In this document: piece after piece, positions 48,917 through 59,091 of the stretch
Layout of the letters: each line of letters begins with the position of its first letter
Numbering within the stretch: the stretch's first letter is position 1
Assembly: GCF_032062135.1 (NCBI RefSeq)
Contig: NC_092862.1
Span: 60,115,532-60,179,531, forward strand
DNA length: 64,000 nt
Reading direction: 5' to 3'
Source: Pyxicephalus adspersus
Taxonomy: Eukaryota > Chordata > Amphibia > Anura > Pyxicephalidae
Position numbers and translations under genes: made by a program
Notes under the pieces: model-generated
Database searches by the model: none
Seen by the model: only the letters and a program-made list of their open reading frames with translations
Told to the model about the DNA's origin: nothing

Positions 48917-49042
48917 TTAGGGCAAGGTCCTCTCCTCCTGTGTCACTGTCTATATTTGCCTGTCATTTGCATCCCAGATTTAATGTACAGCGCTGCGTAA
49001 TATATTGGCGCTATATAAATCCTGTTTATAATAATAATAATC
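48917..49042 (+). mobile_element. L2-like 3' tail with SINE-like body, plus strand
   Basis: AGGGCAAGGTCCTCTCCTCC, TGTGTCACTGTCTATATTTG, ATTTAATGTACAGCGCTGCG, then TAATATATTGGCGCTATATA and (AAT)n. It is longer than the copy at 17788 and retains the block preceding the terminal tail. Confidence 0.8.
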
Positions 49043-49407
49043 ATTCAATAGAGGAGAGCACAGTAGGGTACTGCTATCTCATCAGTGCCCTCCCCTTTGC
49101 AAAGAACTGAATTGTTTTTAGATTTATTATATAAAGTACCAATTTTGGCCCCTTTAACGTACTGAATGTTTTTGAAATAATCCACCTTCACCCATCAATG
49201 TATTTTTGCCATTACTTTTAGATACTTTTTCCTCATGCAATCCAACTGGTCATGTAATGCACAGATTTCCTTTCCACAGGTTGTAAGCAATCCTCAGTAA
49301 TGCAGAGTTGTTATTTTGATATCATTTTATATCAATCATTTGATTATCATTTATTTTATCATTTGATATCAATTTTTACTTTTTGCATCATTGCACTGTA
49401 TTTGCAG
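49043..49407. other. AT-rich noncoding DNA
   Basis: No feature, except a short direct repeat of TTTGATATCA-like and ATTTATTTTATC-like words at 49315-49375. It would be intron if the exon candidate at 49408 is real. Confidence 0.45.
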
Positions 49408-49540
49408 GGCAGTGTTGTGATACAGTCACAGTATGTGCCCATTATTCCACAGAGAATGATGCTAGGGATCATTCAACCAGGAAACAGAGGGCATCGAGAG
49501 GCAGATATTAACTCATGTTGGGGACAGTGCCAAACAGTAG
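49408..49540 (+). CDS. Candidate exon, plus strand, unknown protein
   Basis: The acceptor ACTGTATTTGCAG ends at 49407 and the donor TAG/GTAAAT starts at 49541. The phase-0 frame is open for 44 codons and reads GSVVIQSQYVPIIPQRM, then MLGIIQPGNRGHREAD, then INSCWGQCQTV, with ordinary amino-acid composition. It ends in phase 1 at that donor. A second possible donor (ACA/GTAGGT, exon ending 49536) would end it in phase 0 and fit the next candidate at 51501. A second frame is also open for most of its length, which weakens the case. I do not recognise the protein. Confidence 0.3.
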
Positions 49541-49686
49541 GTAAATATTGCACTGGGCTTTAACTAGAATATTCAATGTTGGGTTTTAGGAGCCATTATA
49601 TAGTTGATAAATTTAAAATAGGTTAACATTTTATCAGGATTTAACCTTAACATTTCTGGTCAACATTGTGGAAATGTGTTCTAAAG
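49541..49686. other. Noncoding DNA including left target duplication
   Basis: A short AT-rich stretch ending in TTCTAAAG (49679-49686), the left target duplication of the next element. Confidence 0.5.
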
Positions 49687-50004
49687 CAGCGGTTGCCAAC
49701 CGCTGGTCCGTGGCTCTGGCTGGTGCACTCCACAGTGGGGTCCGGAGAAGGACCCCACTGGGGGAGGTCCACTGGCCAGAGCCGCGGACCGTGTCTCACA
49801 TATGGATCGCAGGCTCCAGGCCAGGCGGTGGGTGAGTTGTCTCTGGTCTGAGCCTGCGATGGGAGAGTGGGCGGGTTCTGGCATCATGATGTCACTCTGG
49901 GGGAATTTTCTTCCCCTTTGAGTGGCACACAGCTCATTGCGCATACACAGTCTGGAGTCAGTAAATTTAGTTGTCCGTGAGGTCCAAAAGGTTGATGACT
50001 ACTG
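49687..50004. mobile_element. hAT-type MITE (CAGCGGTTGCCAACC family)
   Basis: A perfect 8-bp duplication, TTCTAAAG, lies at 49679-49686 and 50005-50012. The left end is CAGCGGTTGCCAACCGCTGG and the right end read inward is CAGTAGTCATCAACCTTTTG. 318 bp, GC-rich, noncoding (open frames at 49666-49944 are shadows). The duplication has TA at its centre (nnnTAnnn), the pattern of the Buster subfamily of hAT. A sister copy is at 56761-57119, sharing GAAGGACCCC, AGAGCCGCGGA and TGACGTCACT/TGATGTCACT blocks. Confidence 0.92.
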
Positions 50005-50012
50005 TTCTAAAG

Positions 50013-50447
50013 TTCCTATTTACCTGCCACTCGATGGCAAAGACATTTTTTTGGGGTGATATTTATAAAGCAGTGAATGTGGCATTTGTCAAACATTCAC
50101 TTTAAATGTATCTTTCACTGCCTTATAAATATGCACCTAAAGTTTATATGTTCGTGATCCCGGTTGAGCGCACTGAACATTGGGAGTTAGTGTCTGAAAA
50201 GTTCAAGGCTCTGTATTTGACATCCACTGTGGCCAGAAAACCTAAACCTACAAACCTAAATCAGCCTGTCATGTTATACAGAATATTACATAAGCAGAAC
50301 ATTTGCAGTGCCTATATAATTTTGTTATGCTATTTCTTTTAAATTGTACAAAATCTGAACTAGTAAATAGAGGTGACAGGCATCAAAGGCTAACATAGAT
50401 CTAAATAACAAATGCAAATTTTTAATACTGTTTGTATAAGTTTGTGG
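50013..50447. other. AT-rich noncoding DNA
   Basis: No gene or repeat is supported. The open frame at 50106-50342 has no recognised domain. Confidence 0.45.
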
Positions 50448-50455
50448 ATCTAAGC

Positions 50456-50901
50456 CTGGGGTGGGCAAACTTTTTCAGTCAGGAGCCACATAATTAAATT
50501 ATAAATAAACAAATTATATTCATAATAAAATTTGAAAGAGGGGCTGGGCTGATGAAAGAGTGGGTGGGTTATGACATCATGATGCCACTAAACGTGATGT
50601 CATGATGGCATAACCTAGCCCACTCTCCCATCGCAGATCTGAGCCTGTGATGGGTGAGTGGGCGGGTTATGTGCAGTGACAGCCCGCCCACTCTTCCATT
50701 GCAAGCTCAGAGCCTGTGATGGGAGAGTGGGCGGGTTGTGTGCAGGGACACAGCCCGCCCACCTTTACAAGCCAGAACAAGTTCCGCGGCTCCTGACCAT
50801 GCCTGGGGTGGCACCAGCCAGAGCGGCTGAACACCCAAAGTGCCAGAGAAACCACTGTATTGGGCTGTATACGGCCCACGGTCCGTAGTTTGCGATGCCT
50901 C
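50456..50901. mobile_element. hAT-type MITE (GGGGTGGGCAAACT family)
   Basis: A perfect 8-bp duplication, ATCTAAGC, lies at 50448-50455 and 50902-50909. The left end is CTGGGGTGGGCAAACTTTTT and the right end read inward is GAGGCATCGCAAACTACGG. The interior has repeated blocks GAGTGGGCGGGTT...CCCGCCCACT that can fold back. 446 bp, noncoding. Target again nnnTAnnn. The 157-bp copy at 57235-57391 belongs to the same end family. Confidence 0.92.
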
Positions 50902-50909
50902 ATCTAAGC

Positions 50910-51500
50910 CCATATACTCATTGAAGTAAAGCTTTTCAAAACACTCTTGTCTTGAAACATACCTGCCTGGAAGCAGCAAGGCAGTGTAGTTTTAAGTCAT
51001 GTGAAAAGTAAGGGTACTCCCTTATATATTAGCAGGTATTTTATTGCATACAAATAATCCTGTCCTAAAAGTGTCTCCTCAAAGTAGATATACAGCATGT
51101 TGTAAAAACTGTGCTGTAGCACTTAATTATAAAGGTATCACGTTGGTCCTCCAGCAGTATCCTTAACTCTGTAACTTAATGTTTGTACTACAGTGGGATA
51201 AAAACATTTCAGGGGATGTGGCATTGTCACTACTAATACCTGTAACATGACAGTCAGAATCTGGCCACAGCCAGTCCTGCTCACTGCTTTCTGGATTTGT
51301 CTGGGAGTGTGTGGACCTAAAATGTAGGAGAATGTGCCTTAAGGAAGGTTTGAAAGTTTTTGTAAATTCACCTAATATGACTTAAGTGATGCTCAAAGTT
51401 TAAATTTGCAAAAAATAGGCTCAATTGTATTTGTTACTTACAAAATACATCAGATGCACCATGTATTGTTTAAAATAATAAGAGTTATGTTTTCTTTTAG
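50910..51500. other. AT-rich noncoding DNA
   Basis: Nothing recognised. It ends in a pyrimidine-rich tract (TTTTCTTTTAG) before the next exon candidate. Confidence 0.5.
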
Positions 51501-51562
51501 TTTTATGAAGAAGCTGGAACTTCCTCTGAGATAGATGCGCACAGACACAAATTCACCAGTAG
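51501..51562 (+). CDS. Candidate exon, plus strand, unknown protein
   Basis: The acceptor TATGTTTTCTTTTAG ends at 51500 and the strong donor GTAAGC starts at 51563. Only one frame is open (phase 0 in, phase 2 out). It encodes FYEEAGTSSEIDAHRHKFTS plus two bases of an Arg codon. The next candidate (52744-52776) supplies the third base, giving ...TSR-KMLEVEEICK. Both splice sites are good. Short exons and long introns are normal in vertebrate genes. I do not recognise the protein. Confidence 0.4.
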
Positions 51563-52743
51563 GTAAGCATGCTTATAGACTAGCGGGTTACATTGAGATC
51601 TTTTTTAAAATAATTTTAAAAAAACAGCATTTTTAATATTATTAAAAATATGTAGTTATTTCTGATTGGTCACTGGTAACTTTTTGATGATCAATATTTG
51701 TTTTGTTTGAGACCCTGTCACCATATTATTTATCCCCACAAAAAAAAAAAATCCCCCTTCCCATGAAGGGATATGTAGATTGTAGTTTAGACGTGTTATT
51801 TACCTGTTAAAGTCTCCCTTGTTTAAACATCAGAAAGACCAGGGATTGCTGTACAGTGGTACTATCTTAGATGTGATGTGTCAACAGCTCCAGCAGGCTC
51901 ATAGCTGTCAATCAAGTGACACTCTATAGTATTTGCTTTTCCTCTAGCATAAAAGGTATATAAGTGTGTTTGTGGGGGGGGGATTTTGTGCTGAGAAATT
52001 AACTCTTGCTGGAAAATGGTTTTATTTTCCTAACAGGGAAAATTTGCACGGGTTTTAATGGTGCCACATATCAACACTAACAACACAATTTATGTTAAAA
52101 AAACAAATTGTTGCAATTTATTATACAATATTATAAAAAACAAATCACAAAACGATAAATACTTTCAAAATGCAAATAATGACAATTCAGTAATCACGTT
52201 ATTTGTAATGATTCACAATAACTTTTACAGTCCTTAACGCGTTTCAATAGGCTTCATCAGAGAGACAGAAGGTTATTAGTACCCCATCCATGTATCTATA
52301 TTTCAAACCAAAAAGAATATCCAAATTATAAGACAGCAGGGAAATACATATAACATTCTGTAATATGAGTATTCAAAGAGTCACCTAAAATCACAAAATA
52401 GCACCTAGTTGTTCAGATAGTGGTTGATGATTAGGTTGATATTATGTCATTCAAGCATTGATGTTGGAAAGCAACGTTTCTTCCTGGAAAAATTCAAAAG
52501 TACATTGCAAGTAAATAAAAGTTTGATGGTAATGAAAATACACTGCATGTAAGCATTTAAAATGCACATTTTTTGTGCTTTTTACCTGCAACTTTCAGCC
52601 GTTGGTGACAGGGTCTCTTAAATTTAGCAACTATATTCTCTTAATTAAAATTGAGCATATTTTGTGTTCCAGATAGGATAGTGTAAAGGGGTTACACGTG
52701 TATACATTTTGTTATTTAAATAATACCTTTTTAATTTTTTTAG
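51563..52743. other. AT-rich noncoding DNA; holds hammerhead-like motif
   Basis: It would be an intron if the flanking exon candidates are real. 52080-52500 looks like an antisense retroelement remnant, and the hammerhead-like core (52223-52262) lies inside it. The poly-A and poly-G runs at 51738 and 51975 are unremarkable. Confidence 0.4.
52223..52262 (-). other. Hammerhead-ribozyme-like core
   Basis: On the minus strand the sequence reads CTCTCTGATGAAGCCTATTG then AAACGCGTTAAGGACTG. CTGATGA (52260-52254) followed at short distance by GAAAC (52245-52241) is the two-part conserved core of hammerhead ribozymes, which are known inside Penelope-like elements and other retroelements. Here stem II (AGCCTATT) does not pair well, so a working ribozyme is doubtful. 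It may be a decayed copy, or a repeat that only resembles one. Confidence 0.3.
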
Positions 52744-52776
52744 GAAAATGTTAGAAGTGGAAGAGATTTGTAAATG
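52744..52776 (+). CDS. Candidate 33-bp microexon, plus strand
   Basis: The acceptor CTTTTTAATTTTTTAG ends at 52743 and the donor GTAACT starts at 52777. Entering in phase 2, as required by the exon ending at 51562, it reads (AG)G-AAA-ATG..., giving R-KMLEVEEICK and leaving two bases (TG). It is symmetric (phase 2 in and out), so skipping would keep the frame. The in-phase join with the preceding candidate is the main support. Confidence 0.38.
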
Positions 52777-55700
52777 GTAACTGTATATTTACACAGTTTC
52801 ACCAAATGATCACTGCAGTTGGCAGAAGTAGTGTTCACTGAGGCAGTGCTTGTATAAACAATGATTGCTGGAGCTGGTCTTTTTGGGAACATGTAAAAGT
52901 GTGTTAAATCTCATTGATCCATTGTAAGCTAAAACCAGTACTAATTTTTTTTGTATCAAGATGTGAATTCCTAATTTCAACTAACCAAAAGGCTTGTCAT
53001 GTAATTTTCTAATAACAGCAAAACTGCTAGATTGCTCTTTCAGTTTTGGTTGCATGGGCACCTTGCATATGTTAGGAAACGCTTATAGCGCCGGAGATTC
53101 TGTGCTGTACGCCACCACTGTATCCAACACAGTCTATTTTGTCCAGCAATGTCACTTGCAGCAGCAAGATAAATAAAGAAATAGCCTTAGCCCCTGCTTC
53201 CCTCAAACACATTTGGCAATATCAGAGATAGGCAACATGTCCAAAAACAGATAAAACAAAGGCCATGGTAGATGAGCTGATACATAATATTTATTGTCAC
53301 ATTTCAGTTCACAAGTCCTATCAGTGCTGTGGATGTCCTTGTAAACATATCTATCAATTTCAATTTGATAGGTTTCACTCATGGTATAACATTTTGCTTG
53401 TCAAGGATATGTTCAACGGATATTATGCAATAAGCTAATCATTTTACATGTATTTAACCTTGCCTCTTGGAAACAACAAACTCAGAGAAGTTGTTTTTTA
53501 AGTGTGCTCCCTAAAAAAAACAGCCATCCCCATTTTCAGTTCACCGTAAATATCGTAGGCTGCATCTATGAATTTTTGGTGCTTACCACAAAATTGCTGC
53601 TACCACTTTGTACATGAAAGGCACAAGTTCCATCTTGAAAAAAAAAACATGAAATACATGTTACACATCAAGTTTGTTGGGCATCACTGCTAGCTGTAAA
53701 GCAATCTTTTAGACTTTAAACTAAGAGGATTATTTGGGCTTTCAATGCCTCATAAGTGTGATAAGCAACCATTAGATCTAAATCATGCTCTTCCAGCCAA
53801 AGAACATATAAGGTCAATTGGTAAGCTGGCAGGACTAGGATACACAACATCTGTCTGTCATATTTTGTAATAAAGAGTGCTATCAACCCTGAATTATATG
53901 CTGATGCTGTGATGGCAGATTGTTACTTTTTATGCAGTATACACTATACACTGTATACTGTACATTGCCCAGTAATAACTTATTACTTTTTGTGTTGGAG
54001 TTTTGAATTACTTTAAAGTAAGATTACTTATGAGATTACTTACTTTAAAGTCATTACTGAAGAAGTTAGGGACCTTAACTGCAAAAAATTGTGTAAATAA
54101 TCACTGCAAGTATTCAGCCATGGGAAAAGCACTGCACATTATTGGGCATTCAGCGTAATCTGGATTTTGTTTTTTAAGTAATTGGATACATGAGGTGAAT
54201 ATTCACAGTGTTCAGTGAATAATTTTATCTTTAGTAGATCAGCCTCTGTGGGTCTGATATTCTATTGTATATTCATACTGCAGCCATGCATGAATATGTT
54301 GATGAAAGCACATAAAGTGAATGTAATCCCTGAACCAGAAAATGGCATACTGATGCTATTTGTGTCTTGGGTTTTATTATGGTGCAACTAAAAGTGAAAA
54401 TATTATACAAAGCTCTATAGTGAACAGCCCAATAAAGCAATGAAATGTGCCTGTGCCAAGTAGAGCAAAAGATGAAGAATAAAACCTGTACTCCATGATG
54501 TTGGATCAACAAAAACAGCAACTGTATGGGTGAATAAAGACTTGTTATTGGATGCAATATACAAAGTTATACACATGACTATGGTAGCTCCGATGTTGCT
54601 AACCTTATTATCATGTAACAAAATAGGCTGTGACAGCCATTTCTTAACAAAATATTTTATTTCAACTTTATTCACATAAAAAAATAACTTTACAGTAACT
54701 AACAGCAGAGGTTACTAATTGGTTGCAGATCCAGGAAGGCATTCCCCTAAAAAAACCTACATACCACCTGAGTCAAACAGATTGATATTTTTGGCCCCCA
54801 GCCGCAAACACCCCCCCCCCTAAGTGCCAGTATCAACCATCTTGCAGACTCAATGCCATCTTCAACCAGCTGTCCGCTGGCTTATCAGAACCCCACCTGC
54901 CGAACTTCCCCACTCAATAGCCTAAAGCTTCAATAGCAATATACAAGAAAATCAAAATTCCAATCAATCAAAATTCAATCAAAATTCCCTGCCTACCACT
55001 ATCACGCCACCATCATCATCCTCTCCTTCCTCCATACTTTGACCTGTAATTGACTGGTTCCCCTTAGCACCCAGTCTTTTAGTCCCTCCGCCTATCCTGT
55101 TTCCTCCTTTCCTTTCGCTCCGGGTCTACCGTGTGGGCAGTCATCTCAACAGCACCTCTACGCATTTACACTATGACGCCCCTAGGACAGCAAGAAGTAG
55201 TGCTCTTTTAAAATTTTATTTTTTGGGTTTTTTTTTTTTTATACCAAATCCATTTATCATAGTGTTTTGTTCCTACATGAGATGCATATGTAAAATCATT
55301 ATTAACAATTGGATAGAGTAATAGCAGTCATTTGAAAAAAAAAAATGACAAGTGAACCAGCATTTGTTTAAAATCTGGAACATTCACTCTATAGCAAAGA
55401 ACATAAAAGCAAATTCACCATGTATATGCTGTAACCTCTGTGTAGTAAATGCTATAAGGATACGTTTTTGATATGTGATGGCTGATGTAAGTCTAGGCCT
55501 GTATGTTATTTAAATGTATACTGTGTTGATTAGCAACACATAGTTTGGACAAATTCCAGTTTTTTTTAGTATGGTTTTCTTTAAAACTTAGGCGCATCAA
55601 GGCAATTAGAAACATGCCCACATCTGTGAGCATTGCTATGCTATGACAAAATGCAGTATATCTCAAATTATAAGTGATCTGAGGAAGATTTGCTTTTCCC

Positions 55701-56624
55701 TGCAGACAGCTCAATTCATTGTCCTTCGGTGGCCCTAAATGTGGAATTCCTGTTATGCAAAAAAAAAAAGAAAGTCCGCATAGTGAGAGCTTCTAGTAAA
55801 TCTAATACACATTGTAAATTTACATTATAGATATTTGTACCTAATTCTTGTGTTCTTTTCCCTAGGTGCAAATGTATACTATTTAAAAACATTCTTTACT
55901 TTAGGTTTTCCATCTGAAGCATTTACTAATGAAATTTAGTAAAGGCAGGTTCAGGCCTTCCTTCTTTGTGACTCACGGCAGCTGCACCTTGCCATCGGGC
56001 AGCAGTAAGCAGTACTGGTATCACTCACTGCCAGCCCCATTCATTCTCTGTGAGACTGCAATGGGGAGAAGCTGCATATAGCATTTCCCCAGAGCCACTG
56101 GTTCTCTGGCATGAGGAAGCAGTAAATGCACAACAACTTCATGACCAGTATGAACATAGCCTAAACTATAGACATGTATGAGTTTATAATGCAGTGTGAA
56201 GAGTATGGTGTCGAAGTTTCAGTAATCTTGAGCAACCAGTGGGGAGAGAGAGAATTTTTCACGGCTTACCATGATCAGCTTGGAACTTAATGATGGTGAT
56301 CAATAAAGAGATATCCATATATCGTACATCATAAAGGGATTTATTAGTTTTACAGATAATATATATAACAGAAAATGGATCTATACAATCAACTCATGTC
56401 TTTCTATTCTAAATCTGGGCTTTAATCATATCAATGACTAATACTTAGTATGCATATAATAAACAATACATTAATGATTGTTTTGGTAAAAGTTTATGAA
56501 TGATGGCTGTACAGACAGGCTGATCTGCTTTCTGTTAATTTAATTAGGATTTCACAGCACTCTCAGCAATGTCATGGGGACAGTTCACTGCAGACAATGT
56601 AATAGGAAATCAACACCAACACCA
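52777..56624. other. AT-rich noncoding DNA
   Basis: No gene is supported. 54770-55190 is a C-rich patch without reading-frame support. 55970-56165 (GACTCACGGCAGCTGCACC to CCAGTATGAACATAGCC) is probably a diverged interspersed repeat. Minus-strand frames at 54273-54675 and 55493-55714 have no domain. Confidence 0.45.
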
Positions 56625-56715
56625 ATAATGAAAGTTTTATACCACTGACAGTGTAATAGGAGGCACTACACTGACCACCAATGTAAGGAGATTCTTCAAC
56701 AATTACCACCAATGA
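56625..56715. repeat. Remnant of the 30-bp minisatellite
   Basis: Degenerate units ACCACCAATGTAAGGAGATT, ACCACCAATGAGGACACC, CACTGACAGTGTAATAGGAG and an upstream CACCAATAATG are spaced about 30 bp. The same unit is seen at 39531-39730. The shared downstream flank (CTGACCACTATACTCTATAA, GCTGTACTGTACA) is found at about 57160-57195, beyond an inserted MITE. Confidence 0.7.
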
Positions 56716-56760
56716 GGACACCAACCACACTGATCCCTCCGTGCAGTGCATACGCTAGAC

Positions 56761-57119
56761 CAGCGGTCGCCAACTGGTGGTCCGCTGGAAAATTTTAGTG
56801 GTTCATGGCATTGGCCGGTTCACCCCCAAGCAGGGTCAAGAGAAGGACCCCCCTAGGGGGACGCACCGGCCAGAGCCGCGGAGCACGTCCCCTGTACAGT
56901 TCCCAGGCTCGGAGTGGGTGGGTTGTGTCCCTGCACACACAATCCATCCACTCTCCCCTCGTCAGATCTGTGATGGGACAGTGGGCGGGGTTATGTCATA
57001 ATGACGTCACTCTGGGAGAGGTTTCTCCCCCTTTGAGTAACACCCGGCTCCCTGCGCATGCGCAGTCGGGAGCCGATGATTTTAGTGGTCCGCAAGACCG
57101 AAAAGGTTGGCGACCACTG
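56761..57119. mobile_element. hAT-type MITE (CAGCGGTCGCCAAC family)
   Basis: A perfect 8-bp duplication, CGCTAGAC, lies at 56753-56760 and 57120-57127. The left end is CAGCGGTCGCCAACTGGTGG and the right end read inward is CAGTGGTCGCCAACCTTTTC. 359 bp, GC-rich, no gene. Nearly intact ends and duplication suggest a fairly recent insertion. It lies inside the minisatellite-plus-flank unit, which was therefore already present. Sister of 49687-50004. Confidence 0.94.
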
Positions 57120-57234
57120 CGCTAGACCCCTACACACTGTGTGTTGAACATTACTTACTCCTGACCACTATACTCTATAAGCTGTACTGTACATTAAAAC
57201 CTCCTCTCTTCCCTGAATGATATGAATTATAAGC

Positions 57235-57391
57235 CAAGGATAGGCAAACTTTTTGGATCAGGGGCCACAATGAGTTTTAAAATTTGACTGATGGGCCGGA
57301 CCAGTATCAGATGAATGGAGAGTGTTTGTATGAACTGATATAAATTATGTGTAAAAGCGCACCGGATTAAAAAGATGTTTGCCCATGCCTG
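57235..57391. mobile_element. Short hAT-type MITE (GGGCAAAC family)
   Basis: TTATAAGC at 57227-57234 and GTATAAGC at 57392-57399 (7 of 8 match) flank inverted ends: left CAAGGATAGGCAAACTTTTT, right read inward CAGGCATGGGCAAACATC. The interior GATCAGGGGCCACA and GATGGGCCGGACCAG blocks are typical of this family. 157 bp, an internal-deletion form related to 50456-50901. Confidence 0.85.
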
Positions 57392-57399
57392 GTATAAGC

Positions 57400-58331
57400 T
57401 GTACTGTACACTGTGTACTGTCAATTTTTAATTTGTTAGACTTTAACATGTTTTTAAAGAAGAATACAAGCCTAAATTATTTGTATATTTATCCACATAA
57501 TACAAATACATTTTCAGTGCCAAACAGGATACAAGGAATAGAGAAATATAATCAGTATATGATTTCTAAATACAGGATGTGGGATACAGAAGAAATGTAA
57601 ATATAAATTCAGCGCTAGTTGCCCAGTTACAATACAGAAGGGTTATCAAATCAAATTTGTGTGACATCCACAGACCCCCAAAGTATTTTACAATTTGATT
57701 TTTTAAGCCATTCAGCATTTATCTATTCAATCCATGTTACAACTTAGCCAAGGACAATTTTCCTTTTGCTGTTAGAATACACCTGAAGACAAAATCTTTT
57801 GCAAGTTTTGATGATTGCACTGAGAAACATCAAACAAAATACACTTTCTAAAAACGTTTCACTTAGTCTTTCTACCTCCAATACTAAATTTCTAAGTTAA
57901 ATAATTCCTAACTTGAGTCAGTGTGAAACAAGAAAGGGAAAGCACCACTATTTTTGTTTTCAGCTGTGTTGTAATTTGATGAAATGTATTTAGTGGTTGT
58001 AAGACTCCTTTTTAGTTTAACAATGGTATTGTTAGGTTACACCCAGATTCCACACAGAAAAAGCAACTTTTTAATGGTTCGAAAATATTACATTTTAGAC
58101 GTACAGCTGACAAAACTGCCTGTTATCACCAAACACACTTTTCTGAATTGTGCGGTGCTGTCCATCAAACACCTATACCTCCCTGTGAGCATTTATAGAC
58201 TTTGTGGCTTTTGTGGAATATATTTAAATTTGTGTTAGCATGGCTTGTTGTTATGTATAGGAATCCCAAACGGATCAAATTACCACTTTCTAGATTGACA
58301 ACAAAACATTGACGGACAATCTGCATATGTA
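57400..58331. other. AT-rich noncoding DNA
   Basis: No gene is supported. It starts with the sequence CTGTACTGTACACTGTG, similar to the minisatellite flank at 57178. Confidence 0.45.
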
Positions 58332-58742
58332 CAGGTAGTCCCCGGGTTACATACGAGATAGGGACTGTAGGCTTATTCTTAAGTTTGTCTCAACATATTA
58401 TTAGGCAGCATGGTTTCAGTTACTATATAAATCCTCACTGTAAGTTAATCACAAACAAAGCAAAGAAAAAAAATCTTTATGGAGCCTAGACATTCATTAC
58501 CTTCTGGAGCAAACTGTGCTTTGATAAGCAAATTGAAACAACTGGAGGGGTTGTCTTGGTCATTAAAGAGTTACAAGAGGCTGCAGAAAGAGCTCACCCC
58601 TCTAAGATCACCCACAACCTCAGCTGTGTTTAGCAAAAGATTTCTTCTGCAAGTCATGCAAACTGCCCCTCCCCCCTTCAAGCTATGTTCAGTATCTAGG
58701 AGGCATCTGTATGTTTGATGTCCTTAACCTGGGGACTATCTG
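58332..58742. mobile_element. pogo/Tigger-like MITE flanked by TA
   Basis: TA at 58330-58331 and TA at 58743-58744 flank inverted ends CAGGTAGTCCCCGGGTTA (left) and CAGATAGTCCCCAGGTTA (right, read inward). TIRs starting CAG with a TA duplication fit pogo/Tigger elements. The 80-codon plus-strand frame at 58479-58718 is inside and has no transposase similarity I can see. The element lies just downstream of the stop codon of the minus-strand terminal exon candidate. Confidence 0.8.
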
Positions 58743-58794
58743 TACTTATAAATATATTGCCCTTAGCATAATTATATATTGTTCTTTGCAGCAG

Positions 58795-58875
58795 TTAAGA
58801 AATGTATCTGCATCCAATTCTGCTAGACAAATGAAGCATCTTATCAATTCCTCTGATGCAATGTAGATTGTCACC
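58795..58875 (-). CDS. Candidate terminal exon of an unknown minus-strand gene
   Basis: On the minus strand a fair acceptor (CTTTATTTTGACAACTAAAC followed by ACAG) ends at 58876. Joined in phase 0 with the exon at 59343-59092, the frame is open for 26 codons, GDNLHCIRGIDKML then HLSSRIGCRYIS, and stops at TAA 58797-58795. A second frame (VTIYIASEELIRCFICL...) is also open and longer, so the frame rests on the upstream join. The presumed 3' UTR runs into the TA-flanked MITE at 58742. No family recognised. Confidence 0.35.
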   Translation of the reverse strand, partial: GDNLHCIRGIDKMLHLSSRIGCRYIS

Positions 58876-59091
58876 CTGTGTTTAGTTGTCAAAATAAAGG
58901 TAGGTGACTCTTTTAAATGGTATATGCCATCTATGCAGTACTGTGCATTGTGCACCATAGTATTCCACTTATTATGTTACACTATCCCAAATAAACAATG
59001 GCAAGTTTGTCCAGTCCATTGATGATTTTCATGTGTTCACGAAATAGAAATTGTTTATTTCTGTCCATAAAGCAGAATCGACATTTCTTAC

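Noticed and set aside
58479..58718. 80-codon plus-strand frame inside the TA-flanked MITE
   Set aside because: Not similar to a pogo/Tigger transposase. It lies entirely within a short non-autonomous element.
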